22,528 bases of DNA from Anaeroplasmataceae bacterium. Lineage in GTDB: Bacteria > Bacillota_I > Bacilli_A > Acholeplasmatales > JAEDCM01. This document shows, piece after piece, positions 15,356 through 22,528 of this stretch. Position 1 is the stretch's first letter; every line of letters starts with the position of its first letter. The notes beneath the pieces are model-generated. The model had not been told where the DNA came from. It searched no databases and worked only from the letters and a program-made list of their open reading frames with translations. A program made the translations under genes and the position numbers. The stretch spans positions 1 through 22,528 of the forward strand of contig JAEDCM010000026.1 of the NCBI GenBank assembly GCA_016294165.1. The letters run 5' to 3'.

Positions 15356-15868
15356 TTAGTATTTTATAATGCTATGTACTGGATATCCCTTAAGTACATC
15401 TCTTCCTTTTAAATCTTCTAATTCAATTACAAAGGCAATTCCTGCCACAACTCCACCTAATTTTTCAATTAGATTACATGCGGCCTTCATTGTACCACCG
15501 GTTGCAAGTAGGTCGTCAACAATCAATACTCTTTGACCAGGCTTAATCGCATCCGCATGAATGCATAATGTATTTTTACCATATTCAAGGTCATATGATT
15601 CAGTTACTTCCTCTCTTGGTAATTTATGTGGCTTTCTAATAGGAACAAATCCTAAGTCCAAACCATAAGCAACTGGACATCCAAAAATGAATCCTCTTGC
15701 CTCTGGCCCAACAACAATCTCGGCATTTATCTCTTTAGCAAAATCACAAATTTGCTTTACAGTTTCTTTAAATGCATCTTTATCTCCTAATAATGGTGTG
15801 ATATCTCTAAATAAAATCCCTTCAATTGGAAAATCCGCAACACTTGCTACATAATCTTTTAAATCCAT
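15356..15868 (-). CDS. apt: Adenine phosphoribosyltransferase
   Basis: A 170-aa type I phosphoribosyltransferase converting adenine and PRPP to AMP in purine salvage. The PRPP-binding loop is VLIVDDLLATGGT (114-126). The N-terminal VADFPIEGILFRDITPLL and VVGPEARGF (52-60) are Apt-specific, as is the RKPHKLP segment. Length equals that of the family. It is the first gene of the cluster, with a GGAGG ribosome site and its own promoter region. In B. subtilis recJ precedes apt. Here a divergent flippase gene is upstream instead, so the conserved block begins at apt. Confidence 0.97.
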   Translation of the reverse strand: MDLKDYVASVADFPIEGILFRDITPLLGDKDAFKETVKQICDFAKEINAEIVVGPEARGFIFGCPVAYGLDLGFVPIRKPHKLPREEVTESYDLEYGKNTLCIHADAIKPGQRVLIVDDLLATGGTMKAACNLIEKLGGVVAGIAFVIELEDLKGRDVLKGYPVHSIIKY

Positions 15869-15893
15869 AATTTAATTCCTCCATACTCTCTTT

Positions 15894-15922
15894 ATTATAC
15901 AATTTTTTTTATAATATTCTAA
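15894..15922 (-). promoter_or_regulatory. Candidate promoter of apt-relA
   Basis: A TATAAT -10 box (15894-15899, minus strand) lies about 20 nt upstream of the apt ribosome site. At 17-nt spacing the -35 position reads TTAGAA (15917-15922), a weak match. It is the best candidate in the 111-nt divergent region. Confidence 0.45.
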
Positions 15923-15950
15923 TACCTTTTGTGTATTTTTTTTAAAAAAA

Positions 15951-15973
15951 CACCATATATTTTTTATCGGTGA
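15951..15973. promoter_or_regulatory. Small inverted repeat over the flippase ribosome binding site
   Basis: CACC (15951-15954) and GGTG (15969-15972) flank an AT-rich loop. On the plus strand the GGTGA is the only Shine-Dalgarno for the flippase ATG at 15980, so the hairpin would cover it. Read on the minus strand the same repeat is followed by seven T and looks like a weak terminator. The stem is only four to five pairs. Confidence 0.25.
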
Positions 15974-15979
15974 TTAAAA

Positions 15980-17440
15980 ATGAATAAAAAAACCCTCATT
16001 TATAATATTTTTTTACTTATTTCCTCTGGTTTTTTGGTCAAAGCATTAGGATTATTTAATAAAATTTTTCTTACCCGAATTCTTGGACAAGAAGGAATTA
16101 GCCTATATATTTTAGCATATCCAACCATAATGCTCTTTACAAATCTTTCCTCATTTGGATTAAAAGAATCAATTTCTAAACTTGTAAGTGATCAGCTAAT
16201 TCTTGATAAGCCTTTAAAATCCATCATTATTAAATCGATTAAAATCAGTATTTTTATCATTTTAGCCTTATCAATTATCCTGCTTATTTCATCGCCAGTA
16301 ATCGCCAAATCCTTGGGGGAAGAGAGCTTAAAAATTTTATTTTTAACAAGTATTCCCTTAATTGTTTTTGTCAGCCTTGGAGGAATTTTAAAGGGCTATT
16401 TATCGGGAATAAAAAGGTTAGATATTATTGCTAAATCCCAACTATATGAACAAATAATTAGAATAATTTTTTCGTTAGCTTTGGGCTTATATTTTATTCG
16501 CTTTTCAATCTTACATGCCGTATTTTTTACACTTATATCTTTATCAATTGGTGAAGGCTTTTCCTTTTTTTATTTGGTTTACGAGATATCAAAAATAACA
16601 AAATTTAATAAACCATATATTAAAAATGATAATGATTATAAACGAATATTAAATATATCATTTCCCATTTTTTCTTCTAAAATCATTTCTTCAATTTCTT
16701 TATTTTTAGAGCCCCTAATTTATTCCTTAGCTCTAAAAAAAATCGGATTAAGTTCGAAAATTATCAATGAAAGCTTTGGTATTTTTAATGGCTATGCTTT
16801 ATCATTATTAACCCTTTTAACCTTTGTTTCTATGGCAATTTTTCAAGGAATTTTCCCTAATTTAACTGATTCTATCTTTAAAAAAGACTATCAAAAATCA
16901 AATAAAATTATTAATCTAACTTTGGGGATTAATTTCTTTTTCTCAAGTTTTTTAATGATTATCATCTACTTTTATTCTAAAGAGCTTTTGATCATTCTTT
17001 TTGATAATAGTAGCGGATATTTAATGTCGAAAAATATTTCTGTTTTATTTGTTTTATACTATTTATTAATCACTTTAAATGGCATTTTAGTTATTAGTAA
17101 AAACACTTTTTCTTTAGTTAAGATTTCCATTATGTCATCAATTATTCGCTTATTACTTATCTATATCTTATCAATTAATCCGGATATTAATATTTTTGGT
17201 TTAGGCTATGCTTTATTAATCAGTTTAATTTTTAATTTTATCTTAAGCTATGAGGAAATCAAAAAAAATCTAAATTTTAAACTCGATTACAAACTATTTA
17301 TTTCACTTGGAATGCTCTATTTTTTGGGATTTTTGACGGTAGGCTTTTTAAATTCTAATCTTTATCTATCAATTTTTTTACTTGGAATATTGTACTTATT
17401 ATTTTTATTAAAAAGCTATCATAAATACTATGCTAAATAA
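15980..17440 (+). CDS. SpoVB/PST-type polysaccharide (lipid-linked precursor) flippase
   Basis: A 486-aa polytopic membrane protein with about 12-14 hydrophobic segments and no soluble domain. The N-terminus (GFLVKALGLFNKIFLTRILGQEGISLYILAYPTI, given here as two motif halves GFLVKALGLFNKI and TRILGQEGISLY) is the hallmark of the SpoVB/Wzx/MurJ (MOP) superfamily. A second internal half repeats the pattern (FPIFSSKIISSISLFLEPLI region). Family members flip undecaprenyl-linked glycans or lipid II-like precursors. SpoVB itself is sporulation-linked, but homologues occur in non-sporulating Bacilli, so sporulation should not be inferred. The gene is very AT-rich, starts after a weak GGTGA site and diverges from apt. 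A YrzE-like gene follows, as in the B. subtilis spoVB-yrzE order. Confidence 0.88.
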   Translation: MNKKTLIYNIFLLISSGFLVKALGLFNKIFLTRILGQEGISLYILAYPTIMLFTNLSSFGLKESISKLVSDQLILDKPLKSIIIKSIKISIFIILALSIILLISSPVIAKSLGEESLKILFLTSIPLIVFVSLGGILKGYLSGIKRLDIIAKSQLYEQIIRIIFSLALGLYFIRFSILHAVFFTLISLSIGEGFSFFYLVYEISKITKFNKPYIKNDNDYKRILNISFPIFSSKIISSISLFLEPLIYSLALKKIGLSSKIINESFGIFNGYALSLLTLLTFVSMAIFQGIFPNLTDSIFKKDYQKSNKIINLTLGINFFFSSFLMIIIYFYSKELLIILFDNSSGYLMSKNISVLFVLYYLLITLNGILVISKNTFSLVKISIMSSIIRLLLIYILSINPDINIFGLGYALLISLIFNFILSYEEIKKNLNFKLDYKLFISLGMLYFLGFLTVGFLNSNLYLSIFLLGILYLLFLLKSYHKYYAK

Positions 17441-17466
17441 ATAGAATTTAATGGACGTGATCTTTA

Positions 17467-17796
17467 ATGAAAATATTTAAAATTTATTTTTTCCCTTCGA
17501 TTATTATATCTTTACTTATCTCCTCATATTTGTTATTGTTTGATCCAAGAACCTATAAGGATGTCTATATTATTTCAATTATCTTTTTTATATTATATTT
17601 CTTTTTAATTGGCTTTTTTTCAGGATTAATAATGCAAAAAAAAGGCCCATTATATGGCCTTATATACTCATTATTTCCATTTATAATCATTATGCTTATT
17701 AATTATGATTTTTCAAGCATCTTTTATATAAAAGCAATCATATGTATTTTTGCAAGTTATGCAGGAGGATTTATTGGTGGAAAACTAAAACTTTAA
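17467..17796 (+). CDS. Small four-helix membrane protein, YrzE/TIGR04086-like
   Basis: A 109-aa hydrophobic protein with four likely membrane segments (about 6-26, 33-55, 61-79 and 85-106) and a C-terminal YAGGFIGGKLKL. Size, topology, a glycine-rich last helix and its place behind a SpoVB-like flippase fit the TIGR04086/YrzE group of unknown function. I base that on general resemblance and context, not on a diagnostic motif. The ribosome site is weak (GGACGTGAT). It begins 26 nt after the flippase gene and its last 12 nt overlap, tail to tail, the end of nadC on the opposite strand. Confidence 0.7.
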   Translation: MKIFKIYFFPSIIISLLISSYLLLFDPRTYKDVYIISIIFFILYFFLIGFFSGLIMQKKGPLYGLIYSLFPFIIIMLINYDFSSIFYIKAIICIFASYAGGFIGGKLKL

Positions 17797-18594
17797 AGAA
17801 ATATCTAAAGCTTTAAAGGAATGAGTGATAGCTCCTACCGAAATATAATCCACACCAGTTAAGCAAACATCATGTAGTCTTTCAAGCGTCATATTTCCAC
17901 TGGCTTCTAATTCCTTTTTACCATTATTTAATAAAACGCATTCTCGCATCATCTCATTATTCATATTATCAAGCATAATAATATCGCATTCCGTATTTAA
18001 AGCTTCCTTAAATTGCTCAATGGTTTCAACTTCTACTTCAATTTTTGTGTTAACTAAAGGTTTAATGGCTTTAACTGCATTAGTGATGCCTCCCTTAGCC
18101 ATGATATGATTGTCTTTAAGCATTACCATATCAGATAAGCTGTAGCGGTGATTAGTCCCTTTTCCATCTTTAACAGCTTTTTTTGCAAAATATCGAAGGT
18201 TTGGAGTTGTTTTACGAGTATCTAATAGCTTGGTATTACCAACCATATGTTTAACATAAACATTAGTAATAGTGGCAATACCACTCATATATTGAAGCAT
18301 ATTTAAGGCTACTCTTTCACCCTTTAATATTATTTTAGTTGACCCATTAATTTTGGCAATAATATCACCCTTTTTTAATTCATCACCATCATTTTTAAAC
18401 TTCGTAAAGGTAAAATCATCACCAAGCAATTGAAATACTCTTAAACAAATATCAATACCGGATAAAATACCATCCTCTTTGGCAATGAAGCTTGCATTTG
18501 ATTGATGATTGTCATCAAATATATTGTCAGTTGTGATATCACCTTGTGGCATATCTTCATTAAGGGCATCTAATAAAAACTTGTCTATATTCAT
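17785..18594 (-). CDS. nadC: Nicotinate-nucleotide pyrophosphorylase (quinolinate phosphoribosyltransferase)
   Basis: A 269-aa enzyme converting quinolinate and PRPP to nicotinate mononucleotide, the third step of de novo NAD synthesis. Motifs are EDMPQGDITTD at the N-terminus, GERVALNMLQYMSGIAT, DTRKTTPNLR (125-134), GTNHRYSLSDMVMLKDNH (about 146-163) and the C-terminal VDYISVGAITHS. The usual GGG before NHR is GKG here, a mild variation. An in-frame ATG at 18627 would add 11 residues overlapping nadB. The TTAGGAG site before 18594 and the family N-terminus (MNIDKFLLDALNED) favour the shorter form. It follows nadB by 11 nt and is last in the cluster. Confidence 0.96.
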   Translation of the reverse strand: MNIDKFLLDALNEDMPQGDITTDNIFDDNHQSNASFIAKEDGILSGIDICLRVFQLLGDDFTFTKFKNDGDELKKGDIIAKINGSTKIILKGERVALNMLQYMSGIATITNVYVKHMVGNTKLLDTRKTTPNLRYFAKKAVKDGKGTNHRYSLSDMVMLKDNHIMAKGGITNAVKAIKPLVNTKIEVEVETIEQFKEALNTECDIIMLDNMNNEMMRECVLLNNGKKELEASGNMTLERLHDVCLTGVDYISVGAITHSFKALDISLKF

Positions 18595-18605
18595 AAAAAT
18601 TTCTC

Positions 18606-20093
18606 CTAATCTACACGATAATGACATCCAATTGATTCTTTTCTAGCCATCGCCGCTTCAATAATTAATTTAGCAGTTGTGGCCATATTTAAGGTTTCAT
18701 AATAATAATGACTATGAACTAAGGTTTTGCTTAAATTCTTATAATGTCGATTAATAATCTTATAGGCAATATCCAAACCATCTTTTGTTCGAACGATTCC
18801 AACATATTTTTCCATTACATCGCGGATTTCTACACGAACACTCTTAAATTCATAATGTTTAATTGTTGGTTTATGAGCTGGCAATTCACATTCTTCGATT
18901 TTTAGTTCTGATGAATTGATATCATCCGCAATACGATGTCCGAAAACTACACATTCAAGTAAGCTATTGCTGGCAAGACGGTTAGCTCCGTGAACGCCAG
19001 AATATGCACATTCACCGCATGCATATAGATTGGGAATAGTTGTTTGTCCACAAATGTTAATCATTATTCCACCGCATGAAAAATGCTCAACAGGAGCTAC
19101 TGGAATTAAATCTTTCTCCATAAAAATGTTGTTTTGAGATAGTTTTTCATAAATAGTTGGAAAACGAGTCATTAAGAATTCTTTTGATTGATGGCGAATA
19201 TCTAAATATACATGATCGCTCCATGTATCATACATTTCGCGATAAATACTTTGACTTACAATATCTCTTGGGGCCAATTCCTTTAATTCATGATATTTTG
19301 GCATAAATCTTTCTCCTTCAGAGTTTAAAAGCAAAGCTCCTTCACCTCTTACAGCTTCAGAAATTAAAAATTTTTGTCCTGCTCCATCACCATAAAAGGC
19401 TGTAGGATGAAATTGAACAAACTCTAAATCATGTAATACGGCACCTGCACGATAGGCCATAGCAATCCCATCACCAGTCGCAATTTTTGGATTGGTTGTA
19501 TTTTTATATACGGCACCTAATCCTCCGGTTGCTACCACAACCTTTGCGGATAAAATATCGCATACATTATTTTCGCGATCAATGATTGTTGCCCCATGGC
19601 AAATCCCATTTTTTATGATTAAATCAATCGCCATAGCATTTTCGATAACATTGATATTTTCTTTTTCCATAATTCTTTTTTTCAAGGCTTTCATGATCTC
19701 ACGACCTGTCGCATCGCCACCTGCACGTAGAATTCTTCTTGTTCCATGGCCACCCTCTTGAGCCATTAAAAGATTACCTTGATTATCGGTATCAAATTCT
19801 ACACCAAACTCAATTAATCTTTCAATGTTATCACCGGCTTCATATACTAAGGTTTTTGTGGCAAGGGCATCATTTAAATTAGCACCTGCCCTAAATGTAT
19901 CTTTGATATGTTTAATTAAAACATCATCAGATTTTGATAATTCAGCGGCAATTCCACCTTGAGCTAATTCACTATTGGCAATATTAATTGAATCCTTAAC
20001 AACAATTGTGATCTTGATATTTGAATCAATATTTAAAGCTGTAAATAATCCTGCAAGACCTCCACCGATAATTAATACTTCTGTTTTTTCCAT
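18606..20093 (-). CDS. nadB: L-aspartate oxidase
   Basis: A 495-aa FAD enzyme oxidising L-aspartate to iminoaspartate, the first step of NAD synthesis. The FAD-binding GGGLAGLFTALN (10-21) is followed by SELAQGGIAAEL and GGHGTRRILRAGGDATGREI, the fumarate reductase/aspartate oxidase active region. EFVQFHPTAFYG, LISEAVRGEGALLLN, GERFM and CGGIMIN with YACGECAYSGVHGANRLASN complete the family pattern, and a C-terminal helical domain follows. Length is slightly shorter than the E. coli enzyme (~540) and close to Firmicutes forms. It lies 11 nt from both nadA and nadC, so the three are almost certainly co-transcribed. Confidence 0.97.
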   Translation of the reverse strand: MEKTEVLIIGGGLAGLFTALNIDSNIKITIVVKDSINIANSELAQGGIAAELSKSDDVLIKHIKDTFRAGANLNDALATKTLVYEAGDNIERLIEFGVEFDTDNQGNLLMAQEGGHGTRRILRAGGDATGREIMKALKKRIMEKENINVIENAMAIDLIIKNGICHGATIIDRENNVCDILSAKVVVATGGLGAVYKNTTNPKIATGDGIAMAYRAGAVLHDLEFVQFHPTAFYGDGAGQKFLISEAVRGEGALLLNSEGERFMPKYHELKELAPRDIVSQSIYREMYDTWSDHVYLDIRHQSKEFLMTRFPTIYEKLSQNNIFMEKDLIPVAPVEHFSCGGIMINICGQTTIPNLYACGECAYSGVHGANRLASNSLLECVVFGHRIADDINSSELKIEECELPAHKPTIKHYEFKSVRVEIRDVMEKYVGIVRTKDGLDIAYKIINRHYKNLSKTLVHSHYYYETLNMATTAKLIIEAAMARKESIGCHYRVD

Positions 20094-20104
20094 AATTATC
20101 CCTT

Positions 20105-21013
20105 CTAACTTAATTTAAGCATTGTATCTAAAGCATCAAATGCTTTCTTTCTTATATTTTCTTCAACTGTTACTTCATTACTTTCATTTTTTAGAACCTC
20201 ATAAACATCCTTTAAAGTTGTAAGTTTCATATCATAACAACTTAATCCTTCATCTAATAAATAGAATTCTTTATTTGGATTATCCTTTCTAAGCTTATGA
20301 AGAATTCCTTCTTCAGTACCAACAATAAAGGATTTAGCATCGGATTTTTTTACAAAATCAATAATACCAGCTGTTGAACCTACATAATCAGCACATTCTA
20401 AAACCTCTAGTCGAGCTTCAGGATGAACAACTACTAAAGCATCTTGATGTTTATTTTTCATTTTCGCAACCATATGGCTTGTTAGGCTATCGTGAATACA
20501 GCAGTCACCATCCCAACAGTCAAATTTAACATTTCGAAGTTTCATCGCATATTTAGCTAAATTACGATCTGGACAATATAAAATCTTTTGACCTGCTGCT
20601 AGATAATGATCGATTATCTTTAAAGCATTTGAACTTGTCACACAACAATCACTTAAAGCTTTAACATTTGCTGTTGAATTGACATAGCATAAAATCTTTG
20701 TATCTGGATTTTTTTCTTTATATTGGCTAAGTGAAACTTCATTAATCATATTAGCCATTGAACATCCAGCTTCCATAACGGGAATTAATACCTTTTTATC
20801 AGGTGATAATATCTTCGCTGTTTCTGCCATAAAATGAACACCACAAAATACGATGATATCGGCATCTGTTTCACTAGCAATAACTGACAATTTATAGGAA
20901 TCTCCTAGATAATCCGCAATCTCTTGAATCTCTTTATTTTGATAATAATGAGCTAGGATAATCGCGTTTTTTTCTTTTTTTAATTTTTTTATCTCTTCTA
21001 CATAATTTAACAT
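20105..21013 (-). CDS. nadA: Quinolinate synthase A
   Basis: A 302-aa [4Fe-4S] enzyme condensing iminoaspartate with dihydroxyacetone phosphate to quinolinate. The short form is present, with cluster ligands expected at Cys84 (EAGCSMAN), Cys171 (WDGDCCIHD) and Cys259 (GLSCYDMK). HYYQNKEIQEIADYLGDS and FCGVHFMAETAKIL are also family-typical. A TTG at 21019 could add two residues, but it lies only four nt from the GGAG site. The ATG at 21013 has ten-nt spacing and is preferred. It is the first nad gene, with an extended -10 promoter upstream. I see no NadR/NiaR gene here. Confidence 0.96.
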   Translation of the reverse strand: MLNYVEEIKKLKKEKNAIILAHYYQNKEIQEIADYLGDSYKLSVIASETDADIIVFCGVHFMAETAKILSPDKKVLIPVMEAGCSMANMINEVSLSQYKEKNPDTKILCYVNSTANVKALSDCCVTSSNALKIIDHYLAAGQKILYCPDRNLAKYAMKLRNVKFDCWDGDCCIHDSLTSHMVAKMKNKHQDALVVVHPEARLEVLECADYVGSTAGIIDFVKKSDAKSFIVGTEEGILHKLRKDNPNKEFYLLDEGLSCYDMKLTTLKDVYEVLKNESNEVTVEENIRKKAFDALDTMLKLS

Positions 21014-21037
21014 AAGCAAATCACTCCATTTAGAATT

Positions 21038-21046
21038 ATTTTACCA
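21038..21046 (-). promoter_or_regulatory. Extended -10 promoter element of nadABC
   Basis: TGGTAAAAT on the minus strand (TG at 21045-21046, TAAAAT at 21038-21043) is an extended -10 box located about 25 nt before the nadA start. No good -35 hexamer is visible, as is common for extended -10 promoters. Confidence 0.45.
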
Positions 21047-21109
21047 TAGTTTTTTAAATTAATAAATGAATTTAAATTATTTTTATTTGTATCTTTGACT
21101 TTTTTTTAT

Positions 21110-21115
21110 TATAAT
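21110..21115 (+). promoter_or_regulatory. Candidate -10 box of rarA
   Basis: TATAAT stands 20 nt before the rarA ATG, with a GAGGTGA ribosome site between. The sequence at the -35 position (TTGTAT, 21087-21092) matches only partly. A TTGACT at 21095-21100 is too close to pair with this box. Confidence 0.4.
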
Positions 21116-21135
21116 TGATTAAGAGGTGAAAAATT

Positions 21136-22341
21136 ATGCAGCCATTAGCTTATAAGATGCGACCAAAAAATATTGATGAGGTTATCGGCCATGAAAAGGT
21201 GAAAGGAATCATCAAAAAAATGATAGAAAATAATAAGCTTCAAAGCATGATCATTTATGGACCTCCAGGAGTCGGTAAAACAACGATTGCCAATATTATT
21301 TGTCAAAACTATAGTAATGATTATATCTTTAATGCTTCAACCGATAATAAAGCCAAGCTTAAAGAGATGATTGAAGGAAATAATTTATTTAAATCCCCTG
21401 TAATTTTAATTGATGAAATTCATCGACTTAAAAAAGACATTCAGGATTATCTTCTTCCATTTATTGAAAGTGGTGAAACAAAAATAATTGGTTTAACTAC
21501 CGAAAATCCTTATCATGTCATAAATAAAGCAATTCGATCACGCGTTTTGATTTTTGAGCTTAAGCCTCTTGCATTAGCTGATATAAAAGTTCTAATCAAT
21601 CGAGCATTGAATGAATATTTAAATAATATTACCATTGATGATGATTGTTATGAGTATATTTTTAAAGCATCAAACGGAGAACCACGTTTTGCATTAAACA
21701 TCCTTGAAAATGCTTCTTTATTTGATAATCATATTACAATTGAAAACATGAAAGAAGTTATTGGTAATGAAAATTTTAGTCTAGACAAGGATAGCGAAGA
21801 TTATTATAAAATTTTAAGTGGCCTTCATAAATCTATTCGTGGAAGTGATGTAAATGCTGCCTTGCATTATGCTGCAAGATTAATTAAAATGGGTGATTAT
21901 GAATCTTTATTTAGACGTTTAATAGCTATTGCCTATGAGGATGTCGGATTGGCTAATCCTCAGATTGGTCCTCGAGTGATTGCGGCCTATGAAGCTTTTA
22001 GAATTGTGGGATATCCCGAAGGCTTACAGCCATTAGCTGTCATCATTTGTGACTTAGCCTTATCTCCAAAGTCCAATAGTGCTTATGAAGCTTTATCAAA
22101 AGCAATCGAGGCATATGAAAACAATAATTGCGGAAATATACCTGATCATTTAAATAATGATTTAATTGGGGCAAAAAAAGCTATTTATAAATACCCTCAT
22201 GATTATCCTGGTGGTTGGGTTTTACAACAATATCTTCCTGATCCAATCAAAGACCATCGCTATTATGAGCCAAAAGAAACATCGAGTTATGAGCGCGCTC
22301 TAAAGGAACGCTATGATATTATAAACAAAAAACAGAAATAA
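21136..22341 (+). CDS. rarA: Replication-associated recombination protein A (RarA/MgsA AAA+ ATPase)
   Basis: A 401-aa AAA+ ATPase of the clamp-loader-like RarA/WRNIP1 group that acts at stalled replication forks. The N-terminal PLAYKMRPKNIDEVIGHEKV is the family opening. Walker A is GPPGVGKT (42-49), Walker B is ILIDEIHR (90-97), sensor 1 lies in GLTTENP, and SRVLIFEL marks the arginine-finger region. The C-terminal tetramerisation domain includes YEDVGLANPQ and a HDYPGGWVLQQYLPD ending. Length is as expected (~420). It has a GAGGTGA ribosome site and is divergent from nadA. In B. subtilis rarA (yrvN) sits beside tcdA, so here it has been separated from that block. Confidence 0.96.
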   Translation: MQPLAYKMRPKNIDEVIGHEKVKGIIKKMIENNKLQSMIIYGPPGVGKTTIANIICQNYSNDYIFNASTDNKAKLKEMIEGNNLFKSPVILIDEIHRLKKDIQDYLLPFIESGETKIIGLTTENPYHVINKAIRSRVLIFELKPLALADIKVLINRALNEYLNNITIDDDCYEYIFKASNGEPRFALNILENASLFDNHITIENMKEVIGNENFSLDKDSEDYYKILSGLHKSIRGSDVNAALHYAARLIKMGDYESLFRRLIAIAYEDVGLANPQIGPRVIAAYEAFRIVGYPEGLQPLAVIICDLALSPKSNSAYEALSKAIEAYENNNCGNIPDHLNNDLIGAKKAIYKYPHDYPGGWVLQQYLPDPIKDHRYYEPKETSSYERALKERYDIINKKQK

Positions 22342-22365
22342 ACATATAATATATTGGTGAACAAT

Positions 22366-22476
22366 ATGTATGGCGGATATTATATAGGTGTAATAGTTGT
22401 TTTATTAATAATATTTTATATTTTATTTTATACTGATAATGGCTTAATGAAGCAATTTAGAAGGAGTTTGAAATGA
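22366..22476 (+). CDS. 36-aa single-pass membrane microprotein
   Basis: A short frame encodes MYGGYYIGVIVVLLIIFYILFY followed by a polar, basic tail (TDNGLMKQFRRSLK); the first part is a Tyr/Gly-rich N-terminus leading into one hydrophobic helix (about 7-22). A GGTG site stands nine nt upstream. This is the layout of a one-helix membrane microprotein and, through the YGG start, faintly recalls the small YjcZ-type proteins of Bacilli, though that is only a resemblance. It begins 24 nt after rarA. Chance cannot be excluded, but composition, ribosome site and position favour a real gene. Confidence 0.5.
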   Translation: MYGGYYIGVIVVLLIIFYILFYTDNGLMKQFRRSLK

Positions 22477-22478
22477 TA

Positions 22479-22528
22479 TGATACTTCCAAGGTAGACAAA
22501 AAAATAATTAAAAGGTTTTATACCTCCA
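22479..22528. mobile_element. Possible insertion-sequence terminus at the window edge
   Basis: From 22479 the sequence reads TGATACTTCCAAGGTAGACA followed by an A-run and ends in AAGGTTTTATACCTCC, a small inverted repeat. A TG start, CC in the first ten bases and a GTAGACA followed by A-rich sequence are what many IS3/IS150-type terminal repeats look like. No transposase is visible and the other end is outside the window, so this is only a hint. Confidence 0.2.

Noticed and set aside
15980..17440. Flippase as evidence for sporulation
   Set aside because: SpoVB-like MOP transporters occur in many non-spore-formers and no other sporulation gene is visible.
18595..18627. Longer nadC start overlapping nadB
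   Set aside because: The TTAGGAG site lies within this extension, correctly spaced for the ATG at 18594, and the extra residues are not family-like.
19492..19761. Plus-strand frame inside nadB
   Set aside because: Antisense to the FAD enzyme core; no support.
1..22528. CRISPR arrays, tRNA/rRNA genes, prophage or defence islands
   Set aside because: I saw no regularly spaced repeats, no cloverleaf or rRNA sequence and no phage or defence genes on reading both strands.

Overview
The window is a compact, AT-rich stretch of low-GC Bacillota (Firmicutes) chromosome. The gene set (hisS-aspS under a T-box, apt-relA-dtd, lspA with an RluA-family pseudouridine synthase, nadABC, a SpoVB-like flippase, an LTA-synthase-like enzyme, rarA) is typical of Bacilli. 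TGG is read as Trp and TGA ends several genes, so the standard code is in use. That excludes Mycoplasma/Spiroplasma-type recoding. The strong AT bias and very tight packing would fit an Acholeplasma/Izemoplasma/RF39-like or Erysipelotrichia-like member of the Bacilli, but this placement is an inference.

Layout: (1) 153-9862, minus strand: a consensus promoter and a T-box leader precede twelve co-directional genes with gaps of 12 nt or less, many overlapping. The order is GNAT acetyltransferase, hisS, aspS, tcdA, comEB, a YlbL-like PDZ-Lon protease, a small membrane protein, lspA, an RluD-like synthase, an MscS channel, a membrane-anchored protein and an LRR lipoprotein, closed by an intrinsic terminator at 77-110. 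(2) 9863-10202: no intact gene, but a decayed reading frame is visible. (3) 10189-15868, minus strand: apt-relA-dtd-DJ-1/PfpI-LtaS-like, closed by a terminator that overlaps the last stop codon. (4) 15980-17796, plus strand: a SpoVB-like flippase and a small YrzE/TIGR04086-like membrane protein. (5) 17785-21013, minus strand: nadA-nadB-nadC for de novo NAD synthesis from aspartate. (6) 21136-22528, plus strand: rarA, a 36-aa membrane microprotein, and a possible insertion-sequence end at the window edge.

Functional themes are tRNA charging and quality control (HisRS, AspRS, Dtd, TcdA), the stringent response and purine salvage (RelA, Apt), envelope and lipoprotein processing (LspA, LtaS-like, flippase, MscS, lipoprotein), and NAD synthesis. 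Much of this mirrors, as I recall it, the B. subtilis apt-relA-dtd / hisS-aspS-tcdA-rarA / spoVB-yrzE / nadABC neighbourhood, so most of the window is ancestral core rather than an acquired island. The least ordinary items are a six-cysteine repeat-derived tail on HisRS, a T-box with overlapping Asp (GAC) and His (CAU) specifier codons, and an acetyltransferase placed between that riboswitch and hisS. I see no CRISPR array, no rRNA or tRNA gene, no complete mobile element and no obvious defence system.
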